From G965222535 sp965222535 (GTDB taxonomy: Bacteria; Pseudomonadota; Gammaproteobacteria; HK1): a stretch of DNA of 64,000 nt. A program made the position numbers and the translations under genes. The stretch spans positions 1,054,001 to 1,118,000 of the forward strand of contig OZ244957.1 of NCBI GenBank assembly GCA_965222535.1, given 5' to 3'. The notes beneath the pieces were generated by a model. The model was not told where the DNA came from and ran no database searches. It saw only the letters and a list, made by a program, of their open reading frames with translations. This document shows, in pieces, positions 22,600 through 32,301 of the stretch. Position 1 is the stretch's first letter. The number at the start of each line of letters is the position of its first letter.

Positions 22600-23179
22600 A
22601 CGGCTTTGAATATGTGTCCAATTTTCGCGCGCTTTCACCCGTTATCAAGCCGCCAGAGAAAAGCAGTTGCTTGGCCCTTTCCGCGGGGTACCCCATCGAT
22701 ACACCCACATCGCTGTGGTGGGACAGCCCCTCACTCGTCGGGCCGGCGGATAACCGATCCGCGCTTCGCTGTTCATCACAATACTATCACTGCATAGCGC
22801 GATAGCACTCCCGCCAGCCGATCGCATCACCATGAATCTTCGCGATCACGGGCTTATAGCAGCGCCAGATAGACATGAAATTCTGCGTACACAGTTCCAT
22901 GAAATGATAGTCAATCACCGCATCCCACGGTATACCCTGAATGACTGGATTGTCGCTTGAGAATTCTGCAAATGCTTTCAAATCGTAGCCGCCGCAGAAG
23001 CCCCTTTGCGACTCCTGTCAGAATGACAACATGCACCTTATCATCATTACGCACGTAGTTAAACACTGCAGCGATGTCACCCGGCATCGTTGGCTGATTG
23101 CATTGAAGCGTTCCGGCCAGTTCAGCATGGAGGTGGCTTACCGATCGTCAACAACGTATAAGATCGTGCGAAAATTCAT
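22600..23179 (-). pseudogene. Decayed enoyl-CoA hydratase (crotonase) gene
   Basis: From ATG 23179 the minus strand reads, through several frame changes, MNFRTILYVVDDR, then LNWPERFNAIS, then DKVHVVILTG and GFCGGYDLKAFAEFSSDNPV. It continues with FMSIWRCYKPVIAKIHGDAI, then GGSAIALCSDSIVM, ARIGYPPARR and GCPTTAMWVYRWG. These are successive blocks of a crotonase-fold enoyl-CoA hydratase, including the oxyanion-hole region. At least four frame breaks and a lost C-terminus make it dead. The 23180-23614 gap shows no further recognisable gene. Confidence 0.75.
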
Positions 23180-23614
23180 TACGTGCTCAGCACTAGGGGG
23201 TGGCATAGCCCCAAAGAAAGCGCCATTGCAGATAGCAAGAGGTACCGCGTCATCAATGAAAAGTAGAACAATGGAATCATCCGCAGGTCAGCCGATGAAT
23301 AGCCAGCTGCCGCATGAACGCCAGAGCCTCCTTCCGCCATACCAGTGAGGGTGCTCACTAGGAAGTCAAGAGTCGGGGGCAGTGCGTCACAGATCGCACA
23401 GCGTTGACGTTGCCGCCACATTACAAGTGGCTGGCAGCGGCCCTGCTGTTACAACCCATGTGGTGGGCTGCTAGTAATTGCATCTTACACAGCCTAGCGC
23501 TTGGCAAACACGCTTAAACGGGTTCTTGGCGCGCAAACTGCGAAACGACAGCGATTGCAACTGCTGCGCCGAGCATCACAGGATTTTTTACTTCCGGTAA
23601 CCTGAATCCCCTAC

Positions 23615-24409
23615 TTATTGAGCGCTAGCTGGCTGCACTCCCGGCCCTTTGGCGACAAAATCAGGATTGCAAAAACCAGGCTTGCAGTACCCTAAGACGC
23701 TCCCATCCAACGTACATATCACACCACCCGCGGCGTCAAGTATGGCGTGCCCGGCCGCCGTGTCCCATTCCATCGTGCGCCCAAAACGAGGGTACAGATC
23801 GGCAGCACCCTCAGCAATCCGACATAGCTTCAGTGAAGATCCAGATACAATTGTCTCAGCAATATGGAATTGATCAAGGTAGTCGCGCATCCGGGGATCA
23901 GGATGATTACGGCTGCTGATTGAGGTAAGACCCGCGGGAGGCGGCTGACGGCATTGTATCGACGAAGGTGCTGCTTCACCCTGACACAACCGGTAGGCGA
24001 CCATCCCATCTGTCCAGTAGGTAGTGCCAGAAACCGGTACATGCACCACTCCAATAACCGGTTTGGCATTCTCAATGAGGGCTATATTGACCGTGAACTC
24101 TCCATTGCGCTGGACAAAGCTACGCGTTCCATCCAACGGATCGACAAGGAAAAACGGAGCGTCAGCGATGGACAGAGGCTCCTGTTGGCTGAAGCGTTCC
24201 TCAGAGATCACGGTAATCTCTGGCGCGCAAGCACGCAATCCCTCATGGATAAGATTATCCGCGCTCAGATCCGCGCTGGTCACCGGCGAACGATCCGATT
24301 TGAACTTTATCGCAAAATCAGTCTCGTAAACGGATAGGATTTCACGCCCAGCAGCCACCGTCAAAGCCTTCAGATGAGGCAGCAACGCTTGATAGTCTGA
24401 AGAAGGCAT
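23615..24409 (-). CDS. cysQ: 3'(2'),5'-bisphosphate nucleotidase CysQ
   Basis: 264 residues from ATG 24409; the frame is open to 24487, but family alignment favours the shorter start (SSDYQALLPHLKALTVAAGR). The Mg-binding motifs of the inositol-phosphatase superfamily are present: SPVTSADLSAD at about 40-50, SEER at about 70, the signature VDPLDGTRSFVQRNGEFTVN, and EWDTAAGHAILDAAGG near the C-terminus. CysQ removes 3'-phosphate from PAP, the by-product of PAPS use, in the cytoplasm. The two sulfotransferases in this window would generate PAP, giving a functional link. Monocistronic by spacing. Confidence 0.93.
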   Translation of the reverse strand: MPSSDYQALLPHLKALTVAAGREILSVYETDFAIKFKSDRSPVTSADLSADNLIHEGLRACAPEITVISEERFSQQEPLSIADAPFFLVDPLDGTRSFVQRNGEFTVNIALIENAKPVIGVVHVPVSGTTYWTDGMVAYRLCQGEAAPSSIQCRQPPPAGLTSISSRNHPDPRMRDYLDQFHIAETIVSGSSLKLCRIAEGAADLYPRFGRTMEWDTAAGHAILDAAGGVICTLDGSVLGYCKPGFCNPDFVAKGPGVQPASAQ

Positions 24410-24559
24410 TATCGCTTTAATGGTTACACTGCTTTTCAGTGCCACCGCCCTCTGCATGCCATGGAAAGCAGCCCGCTGGTCCAGCACAGCACCAGCGAAC
24501 TGCGGAGCGACGGCTTTTTAAGTAAGTCACCACACCAGTATGCTGAAACACCAGCGGCT

Positions 24560-25612
24560 TTATTGCATCAACAACACCACTCTTCGATTAACCGCACGCC
24601 CTTCTTTAGTATCATTTGATGCCAATGGCTCAGATTCTCCACGTCCCTCTTCGGTGATCCGATCTCCATTTATACCTCGACTGCGCAGATACTCGCCCGC
24701 CGCACGCGCCCGCCGTAGCGACAGATTAAGGTTATATTTTTCGCTGCCAATCGCGTCCGCATGCCCCGTTATGACCATCACCAACTCGGCATCTTGGCTT
24801 AGCGCATTGACCGCTTGATCGAGTATCGCCTTTGATGATGCACTCAATTCAGTGCTATCGAACTCAAAGTTTATATTGTAAGAAATCAATGGTGCTGGAA
24901 TAACTGGCTGCTGATCTAACTCACAGCCAACCGTATCAACCTGAGCCCCTTGTGGGGTATCAGGACAGCGGTCAATGCCATCATAGACACCATCGTTATC
25001 GGAATCATAGGGGCAACCGTTGTTACGCACCAGAGTACCTTGTGGGGTATTGGGGCACGCGTCAAGATAATCAGGCACGCCATCACCATCACTGTCAAGG
25101 GGGCAACCCGCTCTATCCACGGCAACCCCGTATGGTGTATCAGGGCAGCGATCGTAGTAATCAGCAACGCCATCACCATCACTGTCAAGCAAGCAGCCTT
25201 TAGAATCCACTGCTGCAGGGTATGGGGTGTCATGGCAACGGTCAAGGTAATCGAGCACCCCATCACCATCACTGTCAGGCAAGCAGCCCTTGGAATCCAC
25301 CACTGCTCCAACAGGTGTGCTAGGACAACGGTCAAGGTAATCCAACACTCCATCCTGATCACTATCGGTTGGGCCGGTAGTCAACTGATCTTCATCTTGG
25401 CACTGATGGCTCGCAGCCACTATCAGTGCTGCCCCCGCACCAAAAAGACCACTACCTAACACCCCTAGTCCGGCTCCTGCGATCGCTCCAGAAGCAGCAC
25501 CAGCAATGATGCATTCAGCAGTGCTCAAAGGCTTATTTTCTTCGCCTGCAGCAGCGGCGCTGAATACTACAGACGGCAACAAAGCACAAATGATATATTT
25601 ATTCCAAGGCAT
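24560..25612 (-). CDS. OmpA-family outer-membrane protein with TSP3 calcium-binding repeats
   Basis: 350 residues. A signal peptide (about 1-22, CALLPSVVFSAAAAGEE) is followed by a glycine-rich glycine-zipper-like hydrophobic stretch (about 36-66). Five thrombospondin type 3-like repeats then follow, each of the form DSDGDGVLDYLDRCPDTP, with paired Cys in each unit (about 82-230). The C-terminal OmpA peptidoglycan-binding domain has NINFEFDSTELSASSKAIL, VITGHADAIGSEKYNLNLSL and SLRRARAAGEYLRSRGI. It should tether the outer membrane to peptidoglycan while displaying Ca-binding repeats. It lies next to the giant adhesin gene on the same strand; 25613-25914 between them holds no gene. Confidence 0.9.
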   Translation of the reverse strand: MPWNKYIICALLPSVVFSAAAAGEENKPLSTAECIIAGAASGAIAGAGLGVLGSGLFGAGAALIVAASHQCQDEDQLTTGPTDSDQDGVLDYLDRCPSTPVGAVVDSKGCLPDSDGDGVLDYLDRCHDTPYPAAVDSKGCLLDSDGDGVADYYDRCPDTPYGVAVDRAGCPLDSDGDGVPDYLDACPNTPQGTLVRNNGCPYDSDNDGVYDGIDRCPDTPQGAQVDTVGCELDQQPVIPAPLISYNINFEFDSTELSASSKAILDQAVNALSQDAELVMVITGHADAIGSEKYNLNLSLRRARAAGEYLRSRGINGDRITEEGRGESEPLASNDTKEGRAVNRRVVLLMQ

Positions 25613-25914
25613 GATGTTCTATTCAAGGTGAGATTCTGAGTGAAATAATTTGTACCCCGCGTCTTATCAACGACGTACTATTAGGTTCTGCTGCCTGATA
25701 GCGCTCAAACCCCTATCTTTTTAATTCGTTTACTCCCGTCACCCGAGGCTGGGTAACGTTGGTTGCTAACCGTAGCACATGACTCTTAATAAATCACTAC
25801 CAAAAACCCACGGCGGCCCGTTTGCTTTAGCGGCCGGTAGCCGAAAGTAGCTAAAGCGCTGCACTAAGCTGTCAAACATTCCTGCGTGTCTTGAATTCCC
25901 CCGAGCTTCTTCAC

Positions 25915-28900
25915 TCACCAGCGGAGCATCCCGCTGGCCCCAAAGTCACGCACCTGGTTGCCAAACAACGAAAACTGCAGCCTGCCTTTGTTCAGCTTCA
26001 CACCAAGGCTCATATCCGACTTCGTATCACGCCGCATCACCACGGAGGTATAAGGCCGCAGCTCAACGCCGCCGTAACCCAATCCGTAGCTCAACAACAA
26101 CTGCGCCCGATCCGGTGCCAACCCGCGCCCACTGGTGTTGGTGCGCCGCAGCGCTGTAATTCCATCCGCCCACAGCTTGTTGGCCTGCGTTACCTGCCCC
26201 CAACGCGGAATCAGCTTCAGCGCTAAGCCGCGTCCCAGCAACCCCGGCTTCAGCTCGAAGATCGCATCCAGACCCCACTCGTGGTAATCCTCACTGTGCG
26301 CCACCAACAACCGCACCCGTGAACTCACCGCAAGTCCCAGCGCCGCATCGCTATAACCCACTTGCGCGCCTATATCCAATCCCTGGCCTTTGACCGCGTC
26401 CCCGCCATCGGCACGCACACCAAGCTCAACGCCCGCTCGGCTGCGAGCCGTCTTGCTCAGCCGCCAGCGATTGTTTGCTGACAACGCCAAGCGCAATTGA
26501 TGCACATCCGAATTCGTCGCGTTCAGATAACCAACAACTGCATCCGATTCCATCGCTACGACAAATCCATCCGCTTTCACGCTGACCCGTACACCGCCCA
26601 GCGATAACAACCGGCGCTTCACGCCAAACAGCACGGCAGACATTTCAACATCCGTCTCTCGTACGCCATCCTGCTCATCACGATCATCGAGCTCGGCTGT
26701 CCCCGTCCCGTGCCCAAGCGCGCCCCAGAAACTCAAACCAGCACCAGAATCCCAATTCGCATACGGCCATACCGCCGCCATCGCCGTATCTACATCAATG
26801 CGCCCCGTACCGTCAGCCGCCTGCTCGGAATGCCCCTCACTTGTGCTGTGCGACAGCGCCACCCCCAGCAGCAACGCCTTCGTCGCTTGGTAGTCGGCTC
26901 CCAGATACCCCGACAACGACCGCCCCTTCAAGCGCAGTCCATCACTCACCCGCTCATACCCACTGGCGTGACCTCTGCCCCATACCGTCCATCCCATAAG
27001 ACCAGCCGACGCACCCCCCTCCGAGGCCCCCAACGGCATCAGGAATGAACTGCCGCTCACTAGCCCTTTGCGGAATTTATTCCATTGCGCCCGATACCCA
27101 TCAAACTGCCGCTGCCAATCCGCCTCAAGCCGTTCCCAGCGCTTGCCTAAACCAAAGTCACCGGAAAGCTCGCGCTCCTTCCCACTCCACTCCCCGCTAC
27201 GCTGCACGTAATCCCAATCCATCCAGCGGCTCAACTGCGCCCACTGACGCTCCAAGCGCCCGCCCCATTGATCGGTTAACTCGCTCGCTCGCGCACCATT
27301 CGCCCAGTGCTTCAGCTTCAGCGCGTTCCCCGATACAGTGATATGCTGCCCCGCATCGAATCGGCCTTCGAACACAGCCGCCGCATTAATCACCGCATCA
27401 CGTCCCACACCGGCTAACACAGCGGCCACCCTTTGGGTGCGCGTGCCCATTACCACCGTCGGACGCACCGTCGCCAGCACCACCGCCGATGCACTCAGTC
27501 CCTCTCCATCGCTGGCGCTCACCACTAGTATGTAGCTCATATCATTGGCAACCGCCCCACCGTTGTACTCAATCACACCGCTCGCCGCCGCCACACTGAA
27601 TACCTCGCTGCCGCCACTCACCAAACTGTAGATCAGCACATCACCATCCGCATCCATTGCTTGAACGCTCCCCAGCAGCGTCTCCGTATCATTAATGCTG
27701 AACGTATAACGCGCCGCCTCAAACGCAGGGGCCGTGTTCACTATCGCCGTCACCTCGACCGTCACCGCCGCCGTGACGCTCAAACCGCCTGCATCCTGCG
27801 CACTCACCACCAACGTGTAGCTCACCGTCGTAGACACCGTATCGCCGCTGTAGCTCACCACGCCGCTCGCCGCAACCACACTGAATACCCCGCTGCCGCC
27901 ACTCACTAGGCTGTAGCTCAGCGTGCCGCCGTTTGCATCCGTTGCAACCACCGTCCCCATCAACCCCGCAGCATTCACCGTGAACACATAACTCGTCTCG
28001 GCAAACGCCGGTGCTACCGCCGTTGCCGTAACCACTACCTCGACCATCGCCGATGCACTCAAGCCACCTGCATCCTGTGCACTCACCACCAACGTGTAGC
28101 TCATCGCCGTAGACACCGTATCGCCGCTGTGCTCGACAACCCCGCTTGTCTCACCCACGCTGAATACCCCGCTGCCGCCACTCACTAGGCTGTAGCTCGG
28201 CGTGCCGCCGTTTGCATCCGTTGCAACCACCGTCCCCACCAATCCCGCAGCATTCACCGTGAAGCTGTACAGCGCGGCAGCAAACAGCGGCGCGTTGTCG
28301 TTTTCGTTGCTGATCAGCACCGTCACCTCGGCAGCGGTAAATACCGCAGCAGACGCGCCATCGGTGGCCCGTACCGTCAGCGTATACGCATCCGAGCGCG
28401 TCTCAAAGTCCTCGCCCGTGCCGATGTAACTCACCACCCCGCTCGCGCTGCCCACACTGAAGCGCTCCGTAGCGCCAGCGCTCAAACTGTAGAGCGGGGC
28501 GACACCATCGGCATCGCTGGCGCTGACGCTGCCGATGACCACCGGGCTCTGGGTGCCGGATTGCCCCTCGGGCACCGTGAAGCTGTACGGCGCGGCAGCA
28601 AACAGCGGCGCGTTGTCGTTTTCGTTGCTGATCAGCACCGTCACCTCGGCAGCGGTAAATACCGCGGCGGACGCGCCATCGGTGGCCCGTACCGTCAGCG
28701 TATACGCATCCGAGCGCGTCTCGTAATCCTCGCCCGTGCCGATGTAACTCACCACCCCGCTCGCGCTGCCCACACTGAAGCGCTCCGTAGCGCCAGCGCT
28801 CAAACTGTAGAGCGGGGCGACACCGTCGGCATCGCTGGCGCTGACGCTGCCGATGACCACCGGGCTCTGGGTGCCGAATTGCCCCTCGGGCACCGTGAAG

Positions 28901-31900
28901 CTGTACAGCGCGGCAGCAAACAGTGGCGCGTTGTCGTTTTCGTTGCTGATCAGCACCGTCACCTCGGCAGCGGTAAATACCGCAGCAGACGCGCCATCGG
29001 TGGCCCGTACCGTCAGCGTATACGCATCCGAGCGCGTCTCAAAGTCCTCGCCCGTGCCGATGTAGCTCACCACCCCGCTCGCGCTGCCCACACTGAAGCG
29101 CTCCGTAGCGCCAGCGCTCAAACTGTAGAGCGGGGCGACACCGTCGGCATCGCTGGCGCTGACGCTGCCGATGACCACCGGGCTCTGGGTGCCGAATTGC
29201 CCCTCGGGCACCGTGAAGCTGTACAGCGCGGCAGCAAACAGTGGCGCGTTGTCGTTTTCGTTGCTGATCAGCACCGTCACCTCGGCAGCGGTAAATACCG
29301 CGGCGGACGCGCCATCGGTGGCCCGTACCGTCAGCGTATACGCATCCGAGCGCGTCTCGTAATCCTCGCCCGTGCCGATGTAACTCACCACCCCGCTCGC
29401 GCTGCCCACACTGAAGCGCTCCGTAGCGCCAGCGCTCAAACTGTAGAGCGGGGCGACACCATCGGCATCGCTGGCGCTGACGCTGCCGATGACCACCGGG
29501 CTCTGGGTGCCGGATTGCCCCTCGGGCACCGTGAAGCTGTACGGCGCGGCAGCAAACAGCGGCGCGTTGTCGTTTTCGTTGCTGATCAGCACCGTCACCT
29601 CGGCAGCGGTAAATACTGCGGCGGACGCGCCATCGGTGGCCCGTACCGTCAGCGTATACGCATCCGAGCGCGTCTCGTAGTCCTCGCCCGTGCCGATGTA
29701 ACTCACCACCCCGCTCGCGCTGCCCACACTGAAGCGCTCCGTAGCGCCAGCGCTCAAACTGTAGAGCGGGGCGACACCGTCGGCATCGCTGGCGCTGACG
29801 CTGCCGATGACCACCGGGCTCTGGGTGCCGGATTGCCCCTCGGGCACCGTGAAGCTGTACAGCGCGGCAGCAAACAGCGGCGCGTTGTCGTTTTCGTTGC
29901 TGATCAGCACCGTCACCTCGGCAGCGGTAAATACCGCAGCAGACGCGCCATCGGTGGCCCGTACCGTCAGCGTATACGCATCCGAGCGCGTCTCGTAGTC
30001 CTCGCCCGTGCCTATGTAACTCACCACCCCGCTCGCGCTGCCCACACTGAAGCGCTCCGTAGCGCCAGCGCTCAAACTGTAGAGCGGGGCGACACCGTCG
30101 GCATCGCTGGCGCTGACGCTGCCGATGACCACCGGGCTCTGGGTGCCGGATTGCCCCTCGGGCACCGTGAAGCTGTACAGCGCGGCAGCAAACAGCGGCG
30201 CGTTGTCGTTTTCGTTGCTGATCAGCACCGTCACCTCGGCAGCGGTAAATACCGCAGCAGACGCGCCATCGGTGGCCCGTACCGTCAGCGTATACGCATC
30301 CGAGCGCGTCTCGTAGTCCTCGCCCGTGCCGATGTAGCTCACCACCCCGCTCGCGCTGCCCACACTGAAGCGCTCCGTAGCGCCAGCGCTCAAACTGTAG
30401 AGCGGGGCGACACCATCGGCATCGCTGGCGCTGACGCTGCCGATGACCACCGGGCTCTGGGTGCCGGATTGCCCCTCGGGCACCGTGAAGCTGTACGGCG
30501 CGGCAGCAAACAGCGGCGCGTTGTCGTTTTCGTTGCTGATCAGCACCGTCACCTCGGCAGCGGTAAATACCGCGGCGGACGCGCCATCGGTGGCCCGTAC
30601 CGTCAGCGTATACGCATCCGAGCGCGTCTCGTAATCCTCGCCCGTGCCGATGTAACTCACCACCCCGCTCGCGCTGCCCACACTGAAGCGCTCCGTAGCG
30701 CCAGCGCTCAAACTGTAGAGCGGGGCGACACCATCGGCATCGCTGGCGCTGACGCTGCCGATGACCACCGGGCTCTGGGTGCCGGATTGCCCCTCGGGCA
30801 CCGTGAAGCTGTACAGCGCGGCAGCAAACAGCGGCGCGTTGTCGTTTTCGTTGCTGATCAGCACCGTCACCTCGGCAGCGGTAAATACCGCAGCGGACGC
30901 GCCATCGGTGGCCCGTACCGTCAGCGTATACGCATCCGAGCGCGTCTCGTAGTCCTCGCCCGTGCCGATGTAACTCACCACCCCGCTCGCGCTGCCCACA
31001 CTGAAGCGCTCCGTAGCGCCAGCGCTCAAACTGTAGAGCGGGGCGACACCATCGGCATCGCTGGCGCTGACGCTGCCGATGACCACCGGGCTCTGGGTGC
31101 CGGATTGCCCCTCGGGCACCGTGAAGCTGTACGGCGCGGCAGCAAACAGCGGCGCGTTGTCGTTTTCGTTGCTGATCAGCACCGTCACCTCGGCAGCGGT
31201 AAATACCGCGGCGGACGCGCCATCGGTGGCCCGTACCGTCAGCGTATACGCATCCGAGCGCGTCTCGTAGTCCTCGCCCGTGCCGATGTAACTCACCACC
31301 CCGCTCGCGCTGCCCACACTGAAGCGCTCCGTAGCGCCAGCGCTCAAACTGTAGAGCGGGGCGACACCATCGGCATCGCTGGCGCTGACGCTGCCGATGA
31401 CCACCGGGCTCTGGGTGCCGGATTGCCCCTCGGGCACCGTGAAGCTGTACGGCGCGGCAGCAAACAACGGCGCGTTGTCGTTTTCGTTGCTGATCAGCAC
31501 CGTCACCTCGGCAGCGGTAAATACCGCAGCGGACGCGCCATCGGTGGCCCGTACCGTCAGCGTATACGCATCCGAGCGCGTCTCAAAGTCCTCGCCCGTG
31601 CCGATGTAGCTCACCACCCCGCTCGCGCTGCCCACACTGAAGCGCTCCGTAGCGCCAGCGCTCAAACTGTAGAGCGGGGCGACACCATCGGCATCGCTGG
31701 CGCTGACGCTGCCGATGACCACCGGGCTCTGGGTGCCGGATTGCCCCTCGGGCACCGTGAAGCTGTACGGCGCGGCAGCAAACAGCGGCGCGTTGTCGTT
31801 TTCGTTGCTGATCAGCACCGTCACCTCGGCAGCGGTAAATACCGCGGCGGACGCGCCATCGGTGGCCCGTACCGTCAGCGTATACGCATCCGAGCGCGTC

Positions 31901-32301
31901 TCGTAGTCCTCGCCCGTGCCGATGTAACTCACCACCCCGCTCGCGCTGCCCACACTGAAGCGCTCCGTAGCGCCAGCGCTCAAACTGTAGAGCGGGGCGA
32001 CACCATCGGCATCGCTGGCGCTGACGCTGCCGATGACCACCGGGCTCTGGGTGCCGGATTGCCCCTCGGGCACCGTGAAGCTGTACGGCGCGGCAGCAAA
32101 CAGCGGCGCGTTGTCGTTTTCGTTGCTGATCAGCACCGTCACCTCGGCAGCGGTAAATACCGCGGCGGACGCGCCATCGGTGGCCCGTACCGTCAGCGTA
32201 TACGCATCCGAGCGCGTCTCGTAGTCCTCGCCCGTGCCGATGTAACTCACCACCCCGCTCGCGCTGCCCACACTGAAGCGCTCCGTAGCGCCAGCGCTCA
32301 A
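25915..32301 (-). CDS. Giant cadherin-repeat autotransporter, C-terminal segment with beta-barrel
   Basis: 2128-codon frame that continues the upstream frames after a one-base loss at 32312-32314. Residues 1-1340 are near-identical 106-residue cadherin-like units, each with VLISNENDNAPLF and SVSASDADG calcium motifs. Residues 1340-1610 are three diverged cadherin units (VGTVVATDANGGTPSYSLV and similar). Residues 1610-1770 are a helical, Trp-rich linker. Residues 1772-2128 form an autotransporter-type barrel that begins GWTVWGRGHASGYERV and ends in Trp (SGMLRW), the usual outer-membrane insertion signal. The inference is a type V-secreted surface adhesin. On its own this piece lacks a signal peptide, so it is functional only if the frame break is not real. 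Confidence 0.8.
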   Translation of the reverse strand: MSAGATERFSVGSASGVVSYIGTGEDYETRSDAYTLTVRATDGASAAVFTAAEVTVLISNENDNAPLFAAAPYSFTVPEGQSGTQSPVVIGSVSASDADGVAPLYSLSAGATERFSVGSASGVVSYIGTGEDYETRSDAYTLTVRATDGASAAVFTAAEVTVLISNENDNAPLFAAAPYSFTVPEGQSGTQSPVVIGSVSASDADGVAPLYSLSAGATERFSVGSASGVVSYIGTGEDFETRSDAYTLTVRATDGASAAVFTAAEVTVLISNENDNAPLFAAAPYSFTVPEGQSGTQSPVVIGSVSASDADGVAPLYSLSAGATERFSVGSASGVVSYIGTGEDYETRSDAYTLTVRATDGASAAVFTAAEVTVLISNENDNAPLFAAAPYSFTVPEGQSGTQSPVVIGSVSASDADGVAPLYSLSAGATERFSVGSASGVVSYIGTGEDYETRSDAYTLTVRATDGASAAVFTAAEVTVLISNENDNAPLFAAALYSFTVPEGQSGTQSPVVIGSVSASDADGVAPLYSLSAGATERFSVGSASGVVSYIGTGEDYETRSDAYTLTVRATDGASAAVFTAAEVTVLISNENDNAPLFAAAPYSFTVPEGQSGTQSPVVIGSVSASDADGVAPLYSLSAGATERFSVGSASGVVSYIGTGEDYETRSDAYTLTVRATDGASAAVFTAAEVTVLISNENDNAPLFAAALYSFTVPEGQSGTQSPVVIGSVSASDADGVAPLYSLSAGATERFSVGSASGVVSYIGTGEDYETRSDAYTLTVRATDGASAAVFTAAEVTVLISNENDNAPLFAAALYSFTVPEGQSGTQSPVVIGSVSASDADGVAPLYSLSAGATERFSVGSASGVVSYIGTGEDYETRSDAYTLTVRATDGASAAVFTAAEVTVLISNENDNAPLFAAAPYSFTVPEGQSGTQSPVVIGSVSASDADGVAPLYSLSAGATERFSVGSASGVVSYIGTGEDYETRSDAYTLTVRATDGASAAVFTAAEVTVLISNENDNAPLFAAALYSFTVPEGQFGTQSPVVIGSVSASDADGVAPLYSLSAGATERFSVGSASGVVSYIGTGEDFETRSDAYTLTVRATDGASAAVFTAAEVTVLISNENDNAPLFAAALYSFTVPEGQFGTQSPVVIGSVSASDADGVAPLYSLSAGATERFSVGSASGVVSYIGTGEDYETRSDAYTLTVRATDGASAAVFTAAEVTVLISNENDNAPLFAAAPYSFTVPEGQSGTQSPVVIGSVSASDADGVAPLYSLSAGATERFSVGSASGVVSYIGTGEDFETRSDAYTLTVRATDGASAAVFTAAEVTVLISNENDNAPLFAAALYSFTVNAAGLVGTVVATDANGGTPSYSLVSGGSGVFSVGETSGVVEHSGDTVSTAMSYTLVVSAQDAGGLSASAMVEVVVTATAVAPAFAETSYVFTVNAAGLMGTVVATDANGGTLSYSLVSGGSGVFSVVAASGVVSYSGDTVSTTVSYTLVVSAQDAGGLSVTAAVTVEVTAIVNTAPAFEAARYTFSINDTETLLGSVQAMDADGDVLIYSLVSGGSEVFSVAAASGVIEYNGGAVANDMSYILVVSASDGEGLSASAVVLATVRPTVVMGTRTQRVAAVLAGVGRDAVINAAAVFEGRFDAGQHITVSGNALKLKHWANGARASELTDQWGGRLERQWAQLSRWMDWDYVQRSGEWSGKERELSGDFGLGKRWERLEADWQRQFDGYRAQWNKFRKGLVSGSSFLMPLGASEGGASAGLMGWTVWGRGHASGYERVSDGLRLKGRSLSGYLGADYQATKALLLGVALSHSTSEGHSEQAADGTGRIDVDTAMAAVWPYANWDSGAGLSFWGALGHGTGTAELDDRDEQDGVRETDVEMSAVLFGVKRRLLSLGGVRVSVKADGFVVAMESDAVVGYLNATNSDVHQLRLALSANNRWRLSKTARSRAGVELGVRADGGDAVKGQGLDIGAQVGYSDAALGLAVSSRVRLLVAHSEDYHEWGLDAIFELKPGLLGRGLALKLIPRWGQVTQANKLWADGITALRRTNTSGRGLAPDRAQLLLSYGLGYGGVELRPYTSVVMRRDTKSDMSLGVKLNKGRLQFSLFGNQVRDFGASGMLRW

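Noticed and set aside
23179..23421. 80-codon frame upstream of the crotonase pseudogene
   Set aside because: No recognisable motif, no ribosome-binding site; probably decayed sequence.
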